A DNA stretch of 32,269 nt, taken from the NCBI RefSeq assembly GCF_013177695.1, contig NZ_WOEY01000147.1, forward strand, positions 1 to 32,269. Reading direction: 5' to 3'. The position numbers and the translations under genes are program-made. The DNA is from Paraburkholderia solitsugae (GTDB lineage Bacteria > Pseudomonadota > Gammaproteobacteria > Burkholderiales > Burkholderiaceae). How positions within the stretch are numbered: position 1 is the stretch's first letter; each line of letters starts with the position of its first letter. Positions 14,701-25,317 of this stretch are shown here, one piece after another. The notes beneath the pieces were generated by a model. The model ran no database searches and was not told the DNA's origin. It saw only the letters and a program-made list of their open reading frames with translations.

Positions 14701-15819
14701 ATGACCGAACTCAAACACACCCCGCTCAACGCCACCCATCGTGCGCTTAACGCCCGCATGGTCGATTTCGGCGGCTGGGACATGCCCGTCAACTACGGCT
14801 CGCAGATCGACGAACACCGCGCCGTGCGCACCGACGCCGGCATGTTCGACGTCTCGCACATGTGCGTCGTCGATTTCACCGGCGAACGCGTGCGGCCCTT
14901 TTTCGAACATGCGCTTGCCAACAATGTCGGCAAGCTGCAAACGCCGGGCCGCGCGCTCTACTCCTGTCTGCTGAACCCGAATGGCGGCGTGATCGACGAT
15001 CTGATCGTCTACTACTTCAGCGAGACGCACTTCCGCCTGGTCGTCAACGCCGGTACCGCCGAGAAAGACGTCGCCTGGTTCAGCAAGCTCAACGCCGAAG
15101 GCAGCTACGGCCTGACCATCACGCCGCGCCGCGATCTGGCGATCGTCGCCGTGCAGGGCCCGAACGCCCGCGATAAGGTCTGGCAAGTCGCGCCGTCCAG
15201 CCGCACCTCGACCGAACTCCTTAAGCCGTTTAACGCCGCGATCGTCGACAACACGCCGTTTGGCGAATTGATGATTGCCCGCACCGGCTACACCGGCGAA
15301 GACGGCTTCGAAATCGTCCTGCCCGCAACGTCCGTCTGCGAGTTCTGGGACGCATTGGTACGTCAAGGCGTGCGCCCCGCCGGTCTCGGCGCGCGCGACA
15401 CGCTGCGTCTCGAAGCCGGCATGAACCTGTACGGCCAGGATATGGACGACAACGTCTCGCCGCTCGACGCCGGCCTCGCCTGGACCGTCGATCTGACCTC
15501 GCCCCGCGACTTCGTCGGCAAAAGCAAGCTCGAAGCCGATGGCTCACAGGCCTCGTTCGTCGGTCTGATCCTGCTGAAGGAAAACGGCAAGGCGGCAGGC
15601 GTGCTGCGTGCTCACCAGAAAGTCGTCACGCCGCAGGGCGAAGGCGAAATCACCAGCGGCACTTTTTCCCCCACGATGCAGGAATCGATCGCCTTCGCGC
15701 GCGTGCCGAAAGGCGTGCAGCCAGGCGACACCGTTCACGTCCAGATTCGTGACAAAAACGTACCCGCAAGCGTGGTAAAACTGCCGTTCGTACGCAACGG
15801 CAAAGTGCTCGCAGTTTAA
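14701..15819 (+). CDS. gcvT: Aminomethyltransferase (glycine cleavage system T protein)
   Basis: The product has 372 residues; the start has GAGG upstream. It takes the aminomethyl group from the lipoyl arm of H protein, passes the carbon to tetrahydrofolate and releases ammonia. The N-terminal GCV_T fold opens with DFGGWDMPVNYGS and FDVSHM. The active-site stretch NPNGGVIDDL contains Asp99-Asp100, matching the catalytic Asp of E. coli GcvT. The folate-binding barrel ends near residue 275, and the C-terminal barrel includes SGTFSPTMQESIAFA. Length and order are normal. It is the first gene of the operon behind the glycine riboswitch, 63 bp before gcvH. Confidence 0.97.
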   Translation: MTELKHTPLNATHRALNARMVDFGGWDMPVNYGSQIDEHRAVRTDAGMFDVSHMCVVDFTGERVRPFFEHALANNVGKLQTPGRALYSCLLNPNGGVIDDLIVYYFSETHFRLVVNAGTAEKDVAWFSKLNAEGSYGLTITPRRDLAIVAVQGPNARDKVWQVAPSSRTSTELLKPFNAAIVDNTPFGELMIARTGYTGEDGFEIVLPATSVCEFWDALVRQGVRPAGLGARDTLRLEAGMNLYGQDMDDNVSPLDAGLAWTVDLTSPRDFVGKSKLEADGSQASFVGLILLKENGKAAGVLRAHQKVVTPQGEGEITSGTFSPTMQESIAFARVPKGVQPGDTVHVQIRDKNVPASVVKLPFVRNGKVLAV

Positions 15820-15882
15820 GCAGCCGGCGCGTGCGTTTACCTTTTTAAGTTCATACCGAATAACACCGCATAGGAGCATCCG

Positions 15883-16263
15883 ATGAGCATCCCGGCCGAT
15901 CTGAAATACACCGAATCGCACGAGTGGGTCCGCACCGAAGCGGACGGCACGCTGACGGTCGGCATCACCGACCACGCGCAGGAAGCGCTCGGCGATATCG
16001 TCTTCTTCGAAGTCCAGGAACTGGGCAAGACCGTCGACGCTGGCGACACCGTCGCCGTGATCGAATCGGTAAAAGCCGCTTCCGATATCTACGCGCCGGT
16101 TTCGGGCGAAATCATCGAAGCGAACCCGGCCGTCGCCGACACGCCGGACGGCGTCAACAGCGCACCGTACGAGAACTGGCTCTTCAAGATCAAGCCGGCC
16201 GCGGGCGCATCGCTTGACCGCCTGATCGACGCGGACGCGTACTCGAAGGCGATCGGCGCCTGA
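15883..16263 (+). CDS. gcvH: Glycine cleavage system H protein (lipoyl carrier)
   Basis: The product has 126 residues with AGGAG upstream. The lipoylated Lys64 sits in the canonical IESVKAAS loop, flanked by the SHEWVR start and the GEIIEANPA hairpin. The swinging lipoyl arm carries the aminomethyl group from GcvP to GcvT and is reoxidised by lipoamide dehydrogenase (L protein), which is not in this window. It lies 63 bp after gcvT and 94 bp before gcvP, in the same operon. Confidence 0.97.
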   Translation: MSIPADLKYTESHEWVRTEADGTLTVGITDHAQEALGDIVFFEVQELGKTVDAGDTVAVIESVKAASDIYAPVSGEIIEANPAVADTPDGVNSAPYENWLFKIKPAAGASLDRLIDADAYSKAIGA

Positions 16264-16357
16264 TTCACCGCACGTTGCACCATTACGTTTAAACCCGACA
16301 GGCGCGGCGCGTCCGATTCAACCGTCGAACGGACGCCCGCACCGGCAGGAACACCTC

Positions 16358-19288
16358 ATGAAGCTCGAACACCCGGATCGTCTGATGAACCGCACTCCTC
16401 TCTCGCTCGCCGCGCTCGAAGTGCATGATGCCTTCGCTGAACGGCACATCGGCCCGGATTCGGCCGACCAGCATGCGATGCTCGAAGCCCTCGGCTTCGC
16501 GTCGCGCGCCGCGCTGATCGACGCCGTCATTCCGAAGACGATCCGCCGCACCGAAACGCTGCCGCTCGGCCCCTTCGCCCAGCCGAAGAGCGAAGCCGAA
16601 GCGCTCGCCGCACTGCGTGAGCTGGCGGACAAGAACCAGGTGTTCCGCTCGTACATCGGGCAGGGTTATTACAACGCGCACACGCCGACGGTGATCCTGC
16701 GTAACGTGCTGGAAAATCCGGCGTGGTACACCGCCTACACGCCGTATCAGCCGGAAATCTCGCAGGGCCGTCTGGAGGCGCTGCTGAACTTCCAGCAGAT
16801 GATCGTCGACCTCACCGGTCTGGCGATCTCGAACGCCTCGCTGCTCGACGAAGCAACCGCTGCCGCCGAAGCGATGACGCTGCTGCAACGCATCGGCAAG
16901 CCGAAGTCGAACGTGTTCTACGTCGCCGACGACGTGCTGCCGCAAACCATCGAAGTGGTGAAGACGCGCGCCACGCCGGTCGGCATCGAAGTAAAAGTCG
17001 GCCCGGCAGCGGATGCGGCGAACGCGAATGCGTTCGGCGTGCTGTTGCAATACCCGGGCGTGAACGGCGATGTGCGCGACTACCGCGCACTTGCTGATGC
17101 CATCCACGCAGCGGGCGGCCACGTGGTGGTCGCCGCCGACCTGCTCGCGCTGACCGTGCTCACGCCGCCGGGCGAATGGGGTGCGGACGTGGCCGTCGGC
17201 AACACGCAGCGTTTCGGCGTGCCGGTTGGTTTCGGCGGCCCGCACGCGGCTTACCTCGCTGTGCGCGACGAATTCAAGCGCCAGATGCCGGGCCGTCTGG
17301 TCGGCGTGACCGTCGATGCCCAAGGCAATCCGGCGTTGCGTCTGGCTCTGCAAACGCGCGAACAACATATCCGCCGCGAAAAGGCGACCTCGAACGTGTG
17401 TACCGCGCAAGCGCTGCTCGCGATCATGGCCAGCATGTACGCCGTCTACCACGGCCCGCATGGTCTGAAGACGATCGCGCTGCGCGTGAACCGTATCGCG
17501 GCGCTGCTCGCAGCCGGCGCGAAGAAGCTCGGTTACACGCTCGTCAACGACACATTCTTCGACACGCTCACGTTCGAAACCGGCTCACGCACCCAGGCGC
17601 TGCATGACGCGGCGACGGCCAAGCGCATCAATCTGCGCCGCGTGAGCGACACGCGCGTCGGCATCTCGATCGACGAAACCACCAAGCGCAGCGATCTGGC
17701 CGATCTGCTCGCGGCATTTGCGCAAGCGGCATTTGTCGAAGAAGTCCCGCAAATCGACGCCCTCGACGCAGAACTCCCCGCCGAGAACAGCGTGCCCGCC
17801 GCGCTCGAACGCACCAGCGCGTACCTCACGCACCACGTGTTCAACCGCCACCATTCGGAAACGGAAATGCTGCGCTACCTGCGCAGCCTCTCCGACAAGG
17901 ATCTGGCACTCGACCGCTCGATGATCCCGCTCGGCTCCTGCACCATGAAGCTGAACGCGACCTCGGAAATGCTGCCGGTCACGTGGCCCGAATTCGGTCA
18001 GATTCACCCGTTTGCTCCGGCTGAGCAAACGGTCGGCTACCGCGAAATGATCGATCAGCTCGAACAGATGCTGGTCGCGGCCACCGGCTACGCAGCCGTG
18101 TCGCTGCAGCCGAATGCCGGCTCGCAAGGTGAATACGCGGGTCTCTTGATCATTCACGCGTACCACGCATCGCGCGGCGAAGGCCACCGCAATGTCTGCC
18201 TGATTCCCGCTTCGGCGCACGGCACGAACCCGGCGTCGGCGCAAATGGCCGGCATGCAGGTCGTCGTCGTCGCTTGCGACGCGCAAGGCAACGTCGATAT
18301 CGCCGATCTGCAGAAGAAGGCCGATCAGCACGCCGACAAGCTCGCGGCGATCATGATCACGTACCCGTCCACACACGGCGTGTTCGAATCGAACGTCCGC
18401 GAAATCTGCGAGATCGTGCATGCGCACGGCGGCCAGGTCTACGTCGACGGCGCGAACATGAACGCGATGGTCGGCCTGTGTGCGCCGGGCCAGTTCGGCG
18501 GCGACGTCTCGCACCTGAATCTGCACAAGACCTTCTGCATTCCGCACGGCGGCGGCGGACCGGGCGTTGGTCCGGTCGCGGTCGGCGCGCATCTCGCGCA
18601 ATTCCTGCCGAATCAGATTTCGTCGGGCTATGAACGCACGCCGAACGGTATCGGCGCCGTGTCGGGCGCACCGTACGGTTCCGCGTCGATCCTGCCGATT
18701 TCGTGGATGTACATCGCGATGATGGGCGCGAAGAACCTCACGGCTGCCACCGAAACCGCGATTCTCAACGCGAACTACGTCGCGAACAAACTCGCGCCGC
18801 ATTACCCGGTGCTGTACTCGGGCCCAGGCGGACTGGTTGCGCACGAGTGCATTCTCGATCTGCGTCCGATCAAGGAAACCAGCGGCATCACCGTCGACGA
18901 CGTCGCCAAGCGTCTCGCCGACTACGGCTTCCACGCACCGACCATGAGCTTCCCGGTGCCGGGCACGCTGATGGTCGAGCCGACCGAATCGGAATCGAAG
19001 GAAGAGCTCGACCGCTTCATCGAAGCGATGATCGCGATCCGCGAGGAAATTCGCGCCGTGGAAGAAGGCCGCTCGGATCGCGAAGACAATCCGCTGAAGC
19101 ACGCGCCGCATACGGCGGCGGTGGTCATCGCCAACGACTGGAAGCACGCCTATGCGCGCGAAACCGCGGCGTATCCGCTGCCCACGTTGATCGCGAAGAA
19201 GTACTGGCCGCCGGTCGGCCGTGCGGACAACGTGTACGGCGACCGCAATCTGTTCTGCTCCTGCGTGCCGATCGCCGACTACGAGTAA
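16358..19288 (+). CDS. gcvP: Glycine dehydrogenase, decarboxylating (glycine cleavage P protein)
   Basis: The product has 976 residues, the full single-chain P protein. The start at 16358 has AGGA upstream; a second in-frame ATG follows at residue 10, before the conserved FAERHIGPDSADQ. The N-terminal half (about 20-450) and the C-terminal half (about 480-950) are two related aminotransferase-fold domains. The PLP-binding lysine is Lys724 in NLHKTFCIPHGGGGPG. It decarboxylates glycine and moves the aminomethyl group onto the lipoyl arm of GcvH. The wording is that of Burkholderia GcvP. It ends the gcvTHP trio; a strong hairpin at 19300-19342 separates it from the next gene. Confidence 0.97.
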   Translation: MKLEHPDRLMNRTPLSLAALEVHDAFAERHIGPDSADQHAMLEALGFASRAALIDAVIPKTIRRTETLPLGPFAQPKSEAEALAALRELADKNQVFRSYIGQGYYNAHTPTVILRNVLENPAWYTAYTPYQPEISQGRLEALLNFQQMIVDLTGLAISNASLLDEATAAAEAMTLLQRIGKPKSNVFYVADDVLPQTIEVVKTRATPVGIEVKVGPAADAANANAFGVLLQYPGVNGDVRDYRALADAIHAAGGHVVVAADLLALTVLTPPGEWGADVAVGNTQRFGVPVGFGGPHAAYLAVRDEFKRQMPGRLVGVTVDAQGNPALRLALQTREQHIRREKATSNVCTAQALLAIMASMYAVYHGPHGLKTIALRVNRIAALLAAGAKKLGYTLVNDTFFDTLTFETGSRTQALHDAATAKRINLRRVSDTRVGISIDETTKRSDLADLLAAFAQAAFVEEVPQIDALDAELPAENSVPAALERTSAYLTHHVFNRHHSETEMLRYLRSLSDKDLALDRSMIPLGSCTMKLNATSEMLPVTWPEFGQIHPFAPAEQTVGYREMIDQLEQMLVAATGYAAVSLQPNAGSQGEYAGLLIIHAYHASRGEGHRNVCLIPASAHGTNPASAQMAGMQVVVVACDAQGNVDIADLQKKADQHADKLAAIMITYPSTHGVFESNVREICEIVHAHGGQVYVDGANMNAMVGLCAPGQFGGDVSHLNLHKTFCIPHGGGGPGVGPVAVGAHLAQFLPNQISSGYERTPNGIGAVSGAPYGSASILPISWMYIAMMGAKNLTAATETAILNANYVANKLAPHYPVLYSGPGGLVAHECILDLRPIKETSGITVDDVAKRLADYGFHAPTMSFPVPGTLMVEPTESESKEELDRFIEAMIAIREEIRAVEEGRSDREDNPLKHAPHTAAVVIANDWKHAYARETAAYPLPTLIAKKYWPPVGRADNVYGDRNLFCSCVPIADYE

Positions 19289-19299
19289 GCGTGGCCGCC

Positions 19300-19342
19300 A
19301 ACCGCGCATCGCCTGAAGGTTGTAAGCAGGCGTTGCGCGGTT
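19300..19342 (+). repeat. 16-bp inverted repeat after gcvP
   Basis: AACCGCGCATCGCCTG (19300-19315) pairs with CAGGCGTTGCGCGGTT (19327-19342), 15 of 16 positions, with an 11-nt loop. There is no T run after it. It could protect the 3' end of the gcv mRNA or act as a factor-dependent stop or processing site. Confidence 0.7.
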
Positions 19343-19405
19343 CTGTCGCTTGTCACTGCAAACGGCTAACATCACACACCGAATCAGCCTAACGAGGAGT
19401 TTCGC

Positions 19406-20536
19406 ATGGCGCGAAAGGTGCGATGGATGCAAAGCCGGACCGAAGCAAGGCGAGCCCAGACGTGGCAGCAGGCTTGCACACTGTTGTTGGCAGGCGCAGC
19501 GGTGCTGCTGCCGCTGCGGCAGGCGCAAGCCGCGATGAATTTTTGTGCAGCGCCCGCGCTGCAAACCAGCGAGCGCACGAATTCCGATCCGGGCGTCAAA
19601 GCACTGGTGAGCAATGTGCAGGCGCATCTGAACGACCCGCCGCATGCGGTGGCGAAATTGCATACCGAAGGCACGTTGCCGCACGAGGGCATCTACGATC
19701 AAAGCGTCGAGGCGGAGAAGGATCTCGATCTGCTGCGCGACGCCGCGCTCGCCTGGCGCGCGACCAGCGAGGACCGGTATCTGAAGCTGGTCGACCGCCT
19801 GCTGTATGCGTGGGTCACGACTTATCAACCCAGTTTCAATCCGATCGACGAAACCCATTTCGAAGGCCTGATCCTCGCCTATGACATGACCGCGAGCGCG
19901 CTGCCGGTGAAAACGCGCAACGCATCGATGGCGTTCCTGACCAAGCTCGCGAGCGGCTATATCGAGCAGATCGACGCGCAGCCACGGCCGCTCAAGGGCA
20001 CGTTCAAGAACAATTGGCAAAGCCACCGGATCAAGCTGATCGCGATGGCCGCGTTCACGCTCGATAACCGCAAGATGATCAACGCGGCGCAGCGTTTGTT
20101 CGACGAGCATATCGGCGACAACATCGCGCCGGACGGCTCAACGGTGGACTTCGCCGAGCGCGATGCATTGCATTACGTCACCTACGACCTGCAGCCGCTC
20201 GTGACCGCCGCGCTCGCCGCGCGCCGCCACAACCGCAACTGGTTGCCGGAGAAGGGGGCAAACGGCGCGTCGCTGCAAGCCGCACTGAACTGGCTCACGC
20301 CGTATGCGGACGGCAGCAGGACGCATGAAGAATTCGCGCATTCGAGCGTTCCGTTCGATGCCAAACGTCGCGAGGCCGGTTTGCCCGGCTATTCGGGTCA
20401 ATGGGATCCGAAAAACGCGACAGAACTGTTTCACCTGGCGGCGCGTCTCGATGGACGCTATACGCCGATCGCGCTGCAGCTCGCACCGACGCCGCCCGCG
20501 TGGCTCGCCGTGTGTTTACCGCTGCCGGCGCGCTAA
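19406..20536 (+). CDS. Alginate-lyase-like (PL5 family) periplasmic protein
   Basis: The product has 376 residues with AGGAG upstream. Residues about 1-42 form a long n-region plus a hydrophobic stretch ending in AQA-A, a likely Sec signal. The mature part is an alpha-barrel like AlgL: YDQSVEAEKDLDLLRDAALAW, then YLKLVDRLLYAW. The motif NNWQSHRIKL matches the catalytic Asn/His stretch (NNH/NNW-S-x-R) of alginate lyases, and ALHYVTYDLQPL matches the conserved Tyr/Leu segment. AlgL-type lyases cleave or edit alginate-like uronates in the periplasm. There is no alginate synthesis cluster here; it lies between gcvP and sdaA, 28 bp before sdaA, so co-transcription with serine catabolism is likely but unexplained. 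The actual polymer is not certain. Confidence 0.85.
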   Translation: MARKVRWMQSRTEARRAQTWQQACTLLLAGAAVLLPLRQAQAAMNFCAAPALQTSERTNSDPGVKALVSNVQAHLNDPPHAVAKLHTEGTLPHEGIYDQSVEAEKDLDLLRDAALAWRATSEDRYLKLVDRLLYAWVTTYQPSFNPIDETHFEGLILAYDMTASALPVKTRNASMAFLTKLASGYIEQIDAQPRPLKGTFKNNWQSHRIKLIAMAAFTLDNRKMINAAQRLFDEHIGDNIAPDGSTVDFAERDALHYVTYDLQPLVTAALAARRHNRNWLPEKGANGASLQAALNWLTPYADGSRTHEEFAHSSVPFDAKRREAGLPGYSGQWDPKNATELFHLAARLDGRYTPIALQLAPTPPAWLAVCLPLPAR

Positions 20537-20564
20537 ACTTACTTTTATCAGCAGGGAGCAGTAA

Positions 20565-21953
<1,389 letters not shown>

Positions 21954-21990
21954 GGGCGCAGGATTTGTGCGGCAGGTTATGCAGATAATG

Positions 21991-22015
21991 ACGCGGGCTT
22001 CGGCCCGCGTTTTTT
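21991..22015 (+). terminator. Intrinsic terminator after sdaA
   Basis: An 8-bp GC-rich stem (ACGCGGGC / GCCCGCGT) with a TTCG tetraloop and six T residues, 37 bp after the stop codon. Confidence 0.93.
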
Positions 22016-22212
22016 GTGCCCTGTTCGTTTCTGCGCTTGTTTCCCAGCATCGACGCCCCTGCGCGCGGTTGCGCTGCGCCGTGACACGGCCTGCGGCATC
22101 GGCGTAAGCTGTGGGCGCGCCCATCGGTCCGTTCGCCGACGCGGCCTCAGCCGAACTCAGAACACCACGACCGCACCCACGTAATAACGCACTGTCTGGA
22201 GGCTTCATCGCA

Positions 22213-23940
22213 ATGTCGCAGCCGAATGCTCCCGTTTCCGCTTCCCTTTCCAGCGCCGCCGCCCAAACCACCGGCGCGCGTCTCGTCGTTGATGCCTTGC
22301 TGACGCACGGCGTCGAACGTGTTTTCTGTGTTCCTGGTGAGAGCTTTCTCGCCGTACTCGATTCGCTGCACGACGAGACCGAACGCATTCAGACCATCGT
22401 CTGTCGTCACGAAGCGGCCGCAGCAAACATGGCCGAAGCAGTCGGCAAATTGACCGGCCGCCCGGGTGTTGCGATCGTCACGCGCGGACCCGGTGCGACG
22501 CATGCGTCAATCGGCGTGCACACCGCGTTTCAGGATTCGACGCCGATGATCCTGCTGATCGGCCAATGCGCACGTGAGCATCTCGATCGCGAGGCCTTCC
22601 AAGAAATCGACTACCGGCGCATGTTCGGGCAGATGGCCAAATGGGTCGCGCAGATTGACGATCCGAAGCGCATTCCCGAATATCTGAGCCATGCGTTTCA
22701 CACGGCAACGTCGGGACGTCCGGGGCCAGTCGTGTTGTCGTTGCCGGAAGATGTGTTGAGCGACGCGTGTGAAGCCGTCGCCGGTGCACCTACGTATAAG
22801 CGTGTGGCAGCGTCGCCATCTGCCGCGCAGATGGAAGAACTGCGTCAATTGCTGGAAGGCGCGCAACGGCCAATGGTGATCGCCGGCGGCAGCGGTTGGA
22901 CGCCTGCAGCATGTGCCGATCTCCAACGCTTCATTGAAAATTGGCAATTGCCGATTGGCCTCGCGTTCCGCTTTCAGGACACGCTCGACAACGAACATCC
23001 GAACTATGCGGGCGACGTCGGCCTCGGCATCAACCCAGCGCTTGCTCAACGCATCCGCGATGCGGACCTGCTACTCACGCTCGGCCCACGGCTAGGCGAA
23101 GCAACGACAAACGGCTACACGCTACTCGACATTCCGAAGACCAAGCAGACGCTGGTGCATGTGCATCAAGGCGCGGAAGAACTCGGGCGCGTGTATGCGG
23201 CGGATCTGCCGATTGTCTCTGGGATGCCCGAGCTGGCAGCACTGCTTGCGGCGCTAAAGCCGTCTTCCGGCAAGCCCGCATGGGCCGGTGCGGCGGAGGA
23301 AGCGCATCAAGCGTATCTCGAGTGGCGCAAACCACGTCAGATTCCTGGCGACGTGCAAATGGGCGAAGTAATCCAGCAGTTGCGCGCGCATCTACCGGAA
23401 GACGCGATCCTCACAAACGGTGCGGGCAACTACGCAACGTGGCTGCATCGGCATTTCTCTTATCGGCATTTCCGCTCGCAACTTGCGCCGACCAGCGGCG
23501 CAATGGGCTACGGTGTACCGGCGGCGATCGCGGCGAAGTCGATGTATCCGCAACGCGCGGTGGTCGCGCTCGCCGGTGACGGCTGTTTCATGATGTCCGC
23601 GCAAGAACTCGCGACGGCGATGCAGTACGACCTGCATGTGATTTTTATCGTCGTGAATAACAGCCACTTCGGCACGATCCGGATGCATCAGGAACGGCAC
23701 TATCCGAATCGTGTGCATGGCACGGGTCTCACGAATCCGGACTTTGCGGCATTCGCGAGGTCGTTCGGCGCACACGGAGAGACAGTGGAGCGGACTGAAG
23801 ATTTTCTGCCGGCGTTGCAGCGTTCGATGGAAGCCAAGCGTGCAGCGGTGATCGAGATTCGCATGCCGCAGGAGGCAAGCACGCCGGGCGCGACGTTGGA
23901 ACAGATTCGGGAGCAGGGGAGGAAGTTGCGAGGGGAATAA
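22213..23940 (+). CDS. Thiamine-diphosphate-dependent enzyme, acetolactate-synthase-like
   Basis: The product has 575 residues from the ATG at 22213, with GGAGG upstream; the frame extends to 22111, but the extra residues are unlike the family. Three domains are clear. The PYR domain (about 20-185) has GVERVFCVPGES and catalytic Glu67 in CRHEAAAANMAEA. The central domain (about 205-335) has the QRPMVIAGGSGW start. The PP domain (about 385-560) has the TPP/Mg motif GDGCFMMSAQEL (Asp456) ending at VVNNSHFGTI (Asn482-Asn483). It is a member of the AHAS/pyruvate-oxidase family. No regulatory ilvH-type subunit and no Ilv genes are beside it, so classical branched-chain biosynthesis is unlikely. 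The exact reaction, such as decarboxylation or carboligation of a 2-oxoacid, cannot be read from sequence alone. Confidence 0.9.
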   Translation: MSQPNAPVSASLSSAAAQTTGARLVVDALLTHGVERVFCVPGESFLAVLDSLHDETERIQTIVCRHEAAAANMAEAVGKLTGRPGVAIVTRGPGATHASIGVHTAFQDSTPMILLIGQCAREHLDREAFQEIDYRRMFGQMAKWVAQIDDPKRIPEYLSHAFHTATSGRPGPVVLSLPEDVLSDACEAVAGAPTYKRVAASPSAAQMEELRQLLEGAQRPMVIAGGSGWTPAACADLQRFIENWQLPIGLAFRFQDTLDNEHPNYAGDVGLGINPALAQRIRDADLLLTLGPRLGEATTNGYTLLDIPKTKQTLVHVHQGAEELGRVYAADLPIVSGMPELAALLAALKPSSGKPAWAGAAEEAHQAYLEWRKPRQIPGDVQMGEVIQQLRAHLPEDAILTNGAGNYATWLHRHFSYRHFRSQLAPTSGAMGYGVPAAIAAKSMYPQRAVVALAGDGCFMMSAQELATAMQYDLHVIFIVVNNSHFGTIRMHQERHYPNRVHGTGLTNPDFAAFARSFGAHGETVERTEDFLPALQRSMEAKRAAVIEIRMPQEASTPGATLEQIREQGRKLRGE

Positions 23941-23982
23941 TGAAGTTGCGTTGCGACCGGCACGCATAGCGAAGCACCAAAG

Positions 23983-24021
23983 AAAAAGCCCTGCGGCTCA
24001 AAAGAACTGCAGGGCTTTTTT
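23983..24021. terminator. Bidirectional terminator between the TPP enzyme and the binding-protein gene
   Basis: AAAAAGCCCTGC (23983-23994) pairs with GCAGGGCTTTTT (24009-24020), so it ends transcripts from both strands of these convergent genes. Confidence 0.9.
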
Positions 24022-24079
24022 GCATCGAGCGCCGCGTCAAAACCAGTACGCGATACTCGAACACGCGAACGAGAGCCGC

Positions 24080-25228
24080 TTACTTCCCGCCCACGCTTTG
24101 CAGCGTCGTCCACTTGCCGTCGACAACCTTGTACAGCGTGATGCCGCCGTTCTTCAGGTCACCCTTGCTGTCGTACGCGAGGTTCGCTGCCGTCACTGCC
24201 GGCATCGAGGTCTTCGCGAGCAGCGGCAGGTACTTGGCCGGATCGGTCGAGTTAGCCTTCTTCATCGCGTCGAACATGGCCATTGCGCCGTCGTAAGCGT
24301 ACGGCGAGTACGTTTGCACGTCTTCGTTGAAGCGCTTCTTGTACTTCGCGACGTAGTCCTTGCCACCCGGCATTTCTTCCAGCGGCAGGCCAGCCAGCGA
24401 CGCCACCGTGCCGTTCGCTGCGTCACCCGCGAGCTGGATGAACGTCGGCGTGTGGACCATTTCGCCGCCCATCAACGGAGCCTTGATGCCCAGTTGCTTC
24501 ATCTGCTTGACCATCGGCGCCGCTTGCGAATCCGCGCCGCCGTAGTACACCATGTCCGGGTTGACCGACTTCAGCTTGGTCAGGATCGACTTGAAGTCGA
24601 CAGCCTTGTCGTTCGTGTATTCACGATCGACGATCTGGCCGCCTGCAGCCTTCGCCGCCTTTTCGAACTGATCTGCCAGACCCTGGCCGTACGCCGTGCG
24701 GTCGTCGACGATCACGATCTTCTTCATGCCCAGGGTCTTCACCGCGAACGTGCCGGCGACCGAACCTTGCTGCGTGTCGGACGTCATCATGCGGAACGTG
24801 GTCTTGAAGCCTTGTTGCGTGTACTCAGGCGCCGTCGCCATGGCGATTTCGGGGATGCCCGCGTTCGCGTAGATGCGCGAAGCCGGAATCGTGGTGCCCG
24901 AGTTGAAGTGGCCGAGCATGCCCTTGATGCCGTCATCCACCAGCTTTTGTGCAACGGTCGTACCGGTGCGCGGGTCAGCCTGGTCGTCGGCCGAATCCAG
25001 CACGAAGCGAACCTGCTTGCCGCCGATCATCGGCTTGGTCGCGTTCATGTCTTCGACAGCCAGCGTGATGCCGTTCTGGAAGTCCTTACCGTAGTGCGCC
25101 TGTGCGCCCGTCATCGGACCGGCAAAGCCGATCTTCACGTCTTCCGTCGATTGAGCGTTGGCCGTCCCCGCCAGCGACATTGCCGCAACTAGTGCTGCGC
25201 CTGCCAGCTGTTTCATCTTGTGTTGCAT
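24080..25228 (-). CDS. Branched-chain-amino-acid-type ABC transporter substrate-binding protein (LivJ/LivK family)
   Basis: The product has 382 residues from the ATG at 25226-25228, with AAGGAG upstream; the frame reaches 25321, but that stretch lacks a signal. Residues 1-25 are a Sec signal ending in ANA-QS. The mature part is a type-I periplasmic binding fold: VKIGFAGPMTGAQAHYGKD, LGHFNSGTTIPASRIY, VDDRTAYGQGLADQF, PYAYDGAMAMFDA. Such proteins deliver leucine, isoleucine, valine or related amino acids to a LivHMGF-type permease. No permease or ATPase genes adjoin it, so it is an orphan here. It lies 89 bp after putA on the same strand, so it may be co-expressed with proline degradation and bind proline or a related amino acid (inference). 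Confidence 0.93.
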   Translation of the reverse strand: MQHKMKQLAGAALVAAMSLAGTANAQSTEDVKIGFAGPMTGAQAHYGKDFQNGITLAVEDMNATKPMIGGKQVRFVLDSADDQADPRTGTTVAQKLVDDGIKGMLGHFNSGTTIPASRIYANAGIPEIAMATAPEYTQQGFKTTFRMMTSDTQQGSVAGTFAVKTLGMKKIVIVDDRTAYGQGLADQFEKAAKAAGGQIVDREYTNDKAVDFKSILTKLKSVNPDMVYYGGADSQAAPMVKQMKQLGIKAPLMGGEMVHTPTFIQLAGDAANGTVASLAGLPLEEMPGGKDYVAKYKKRFNEDVQTYSPYAYDGAMAMFDAMKKANSTDPAKYLPLLAKTSMPAVTAANLAYDSKGDLKNGGITLYKVVDGKWTTLQSVGGK

Positions 25229-25317
25229 AGCTTCTCCTTGGTACCAGGTGTGGATGGAGCGGTTTTTCGGGGTCGCCGTACCGCTTCCGTTTTTTTGAAG
25301 TAATCGATGAGGTTCGC

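Noticed and set aside
17585..20110. 841-codon minus-strand ORF
   Set aside because: It is antisense to gcvP and the lyase-like gene; Arg/His/Val-rich composition typical of a shadow frame.
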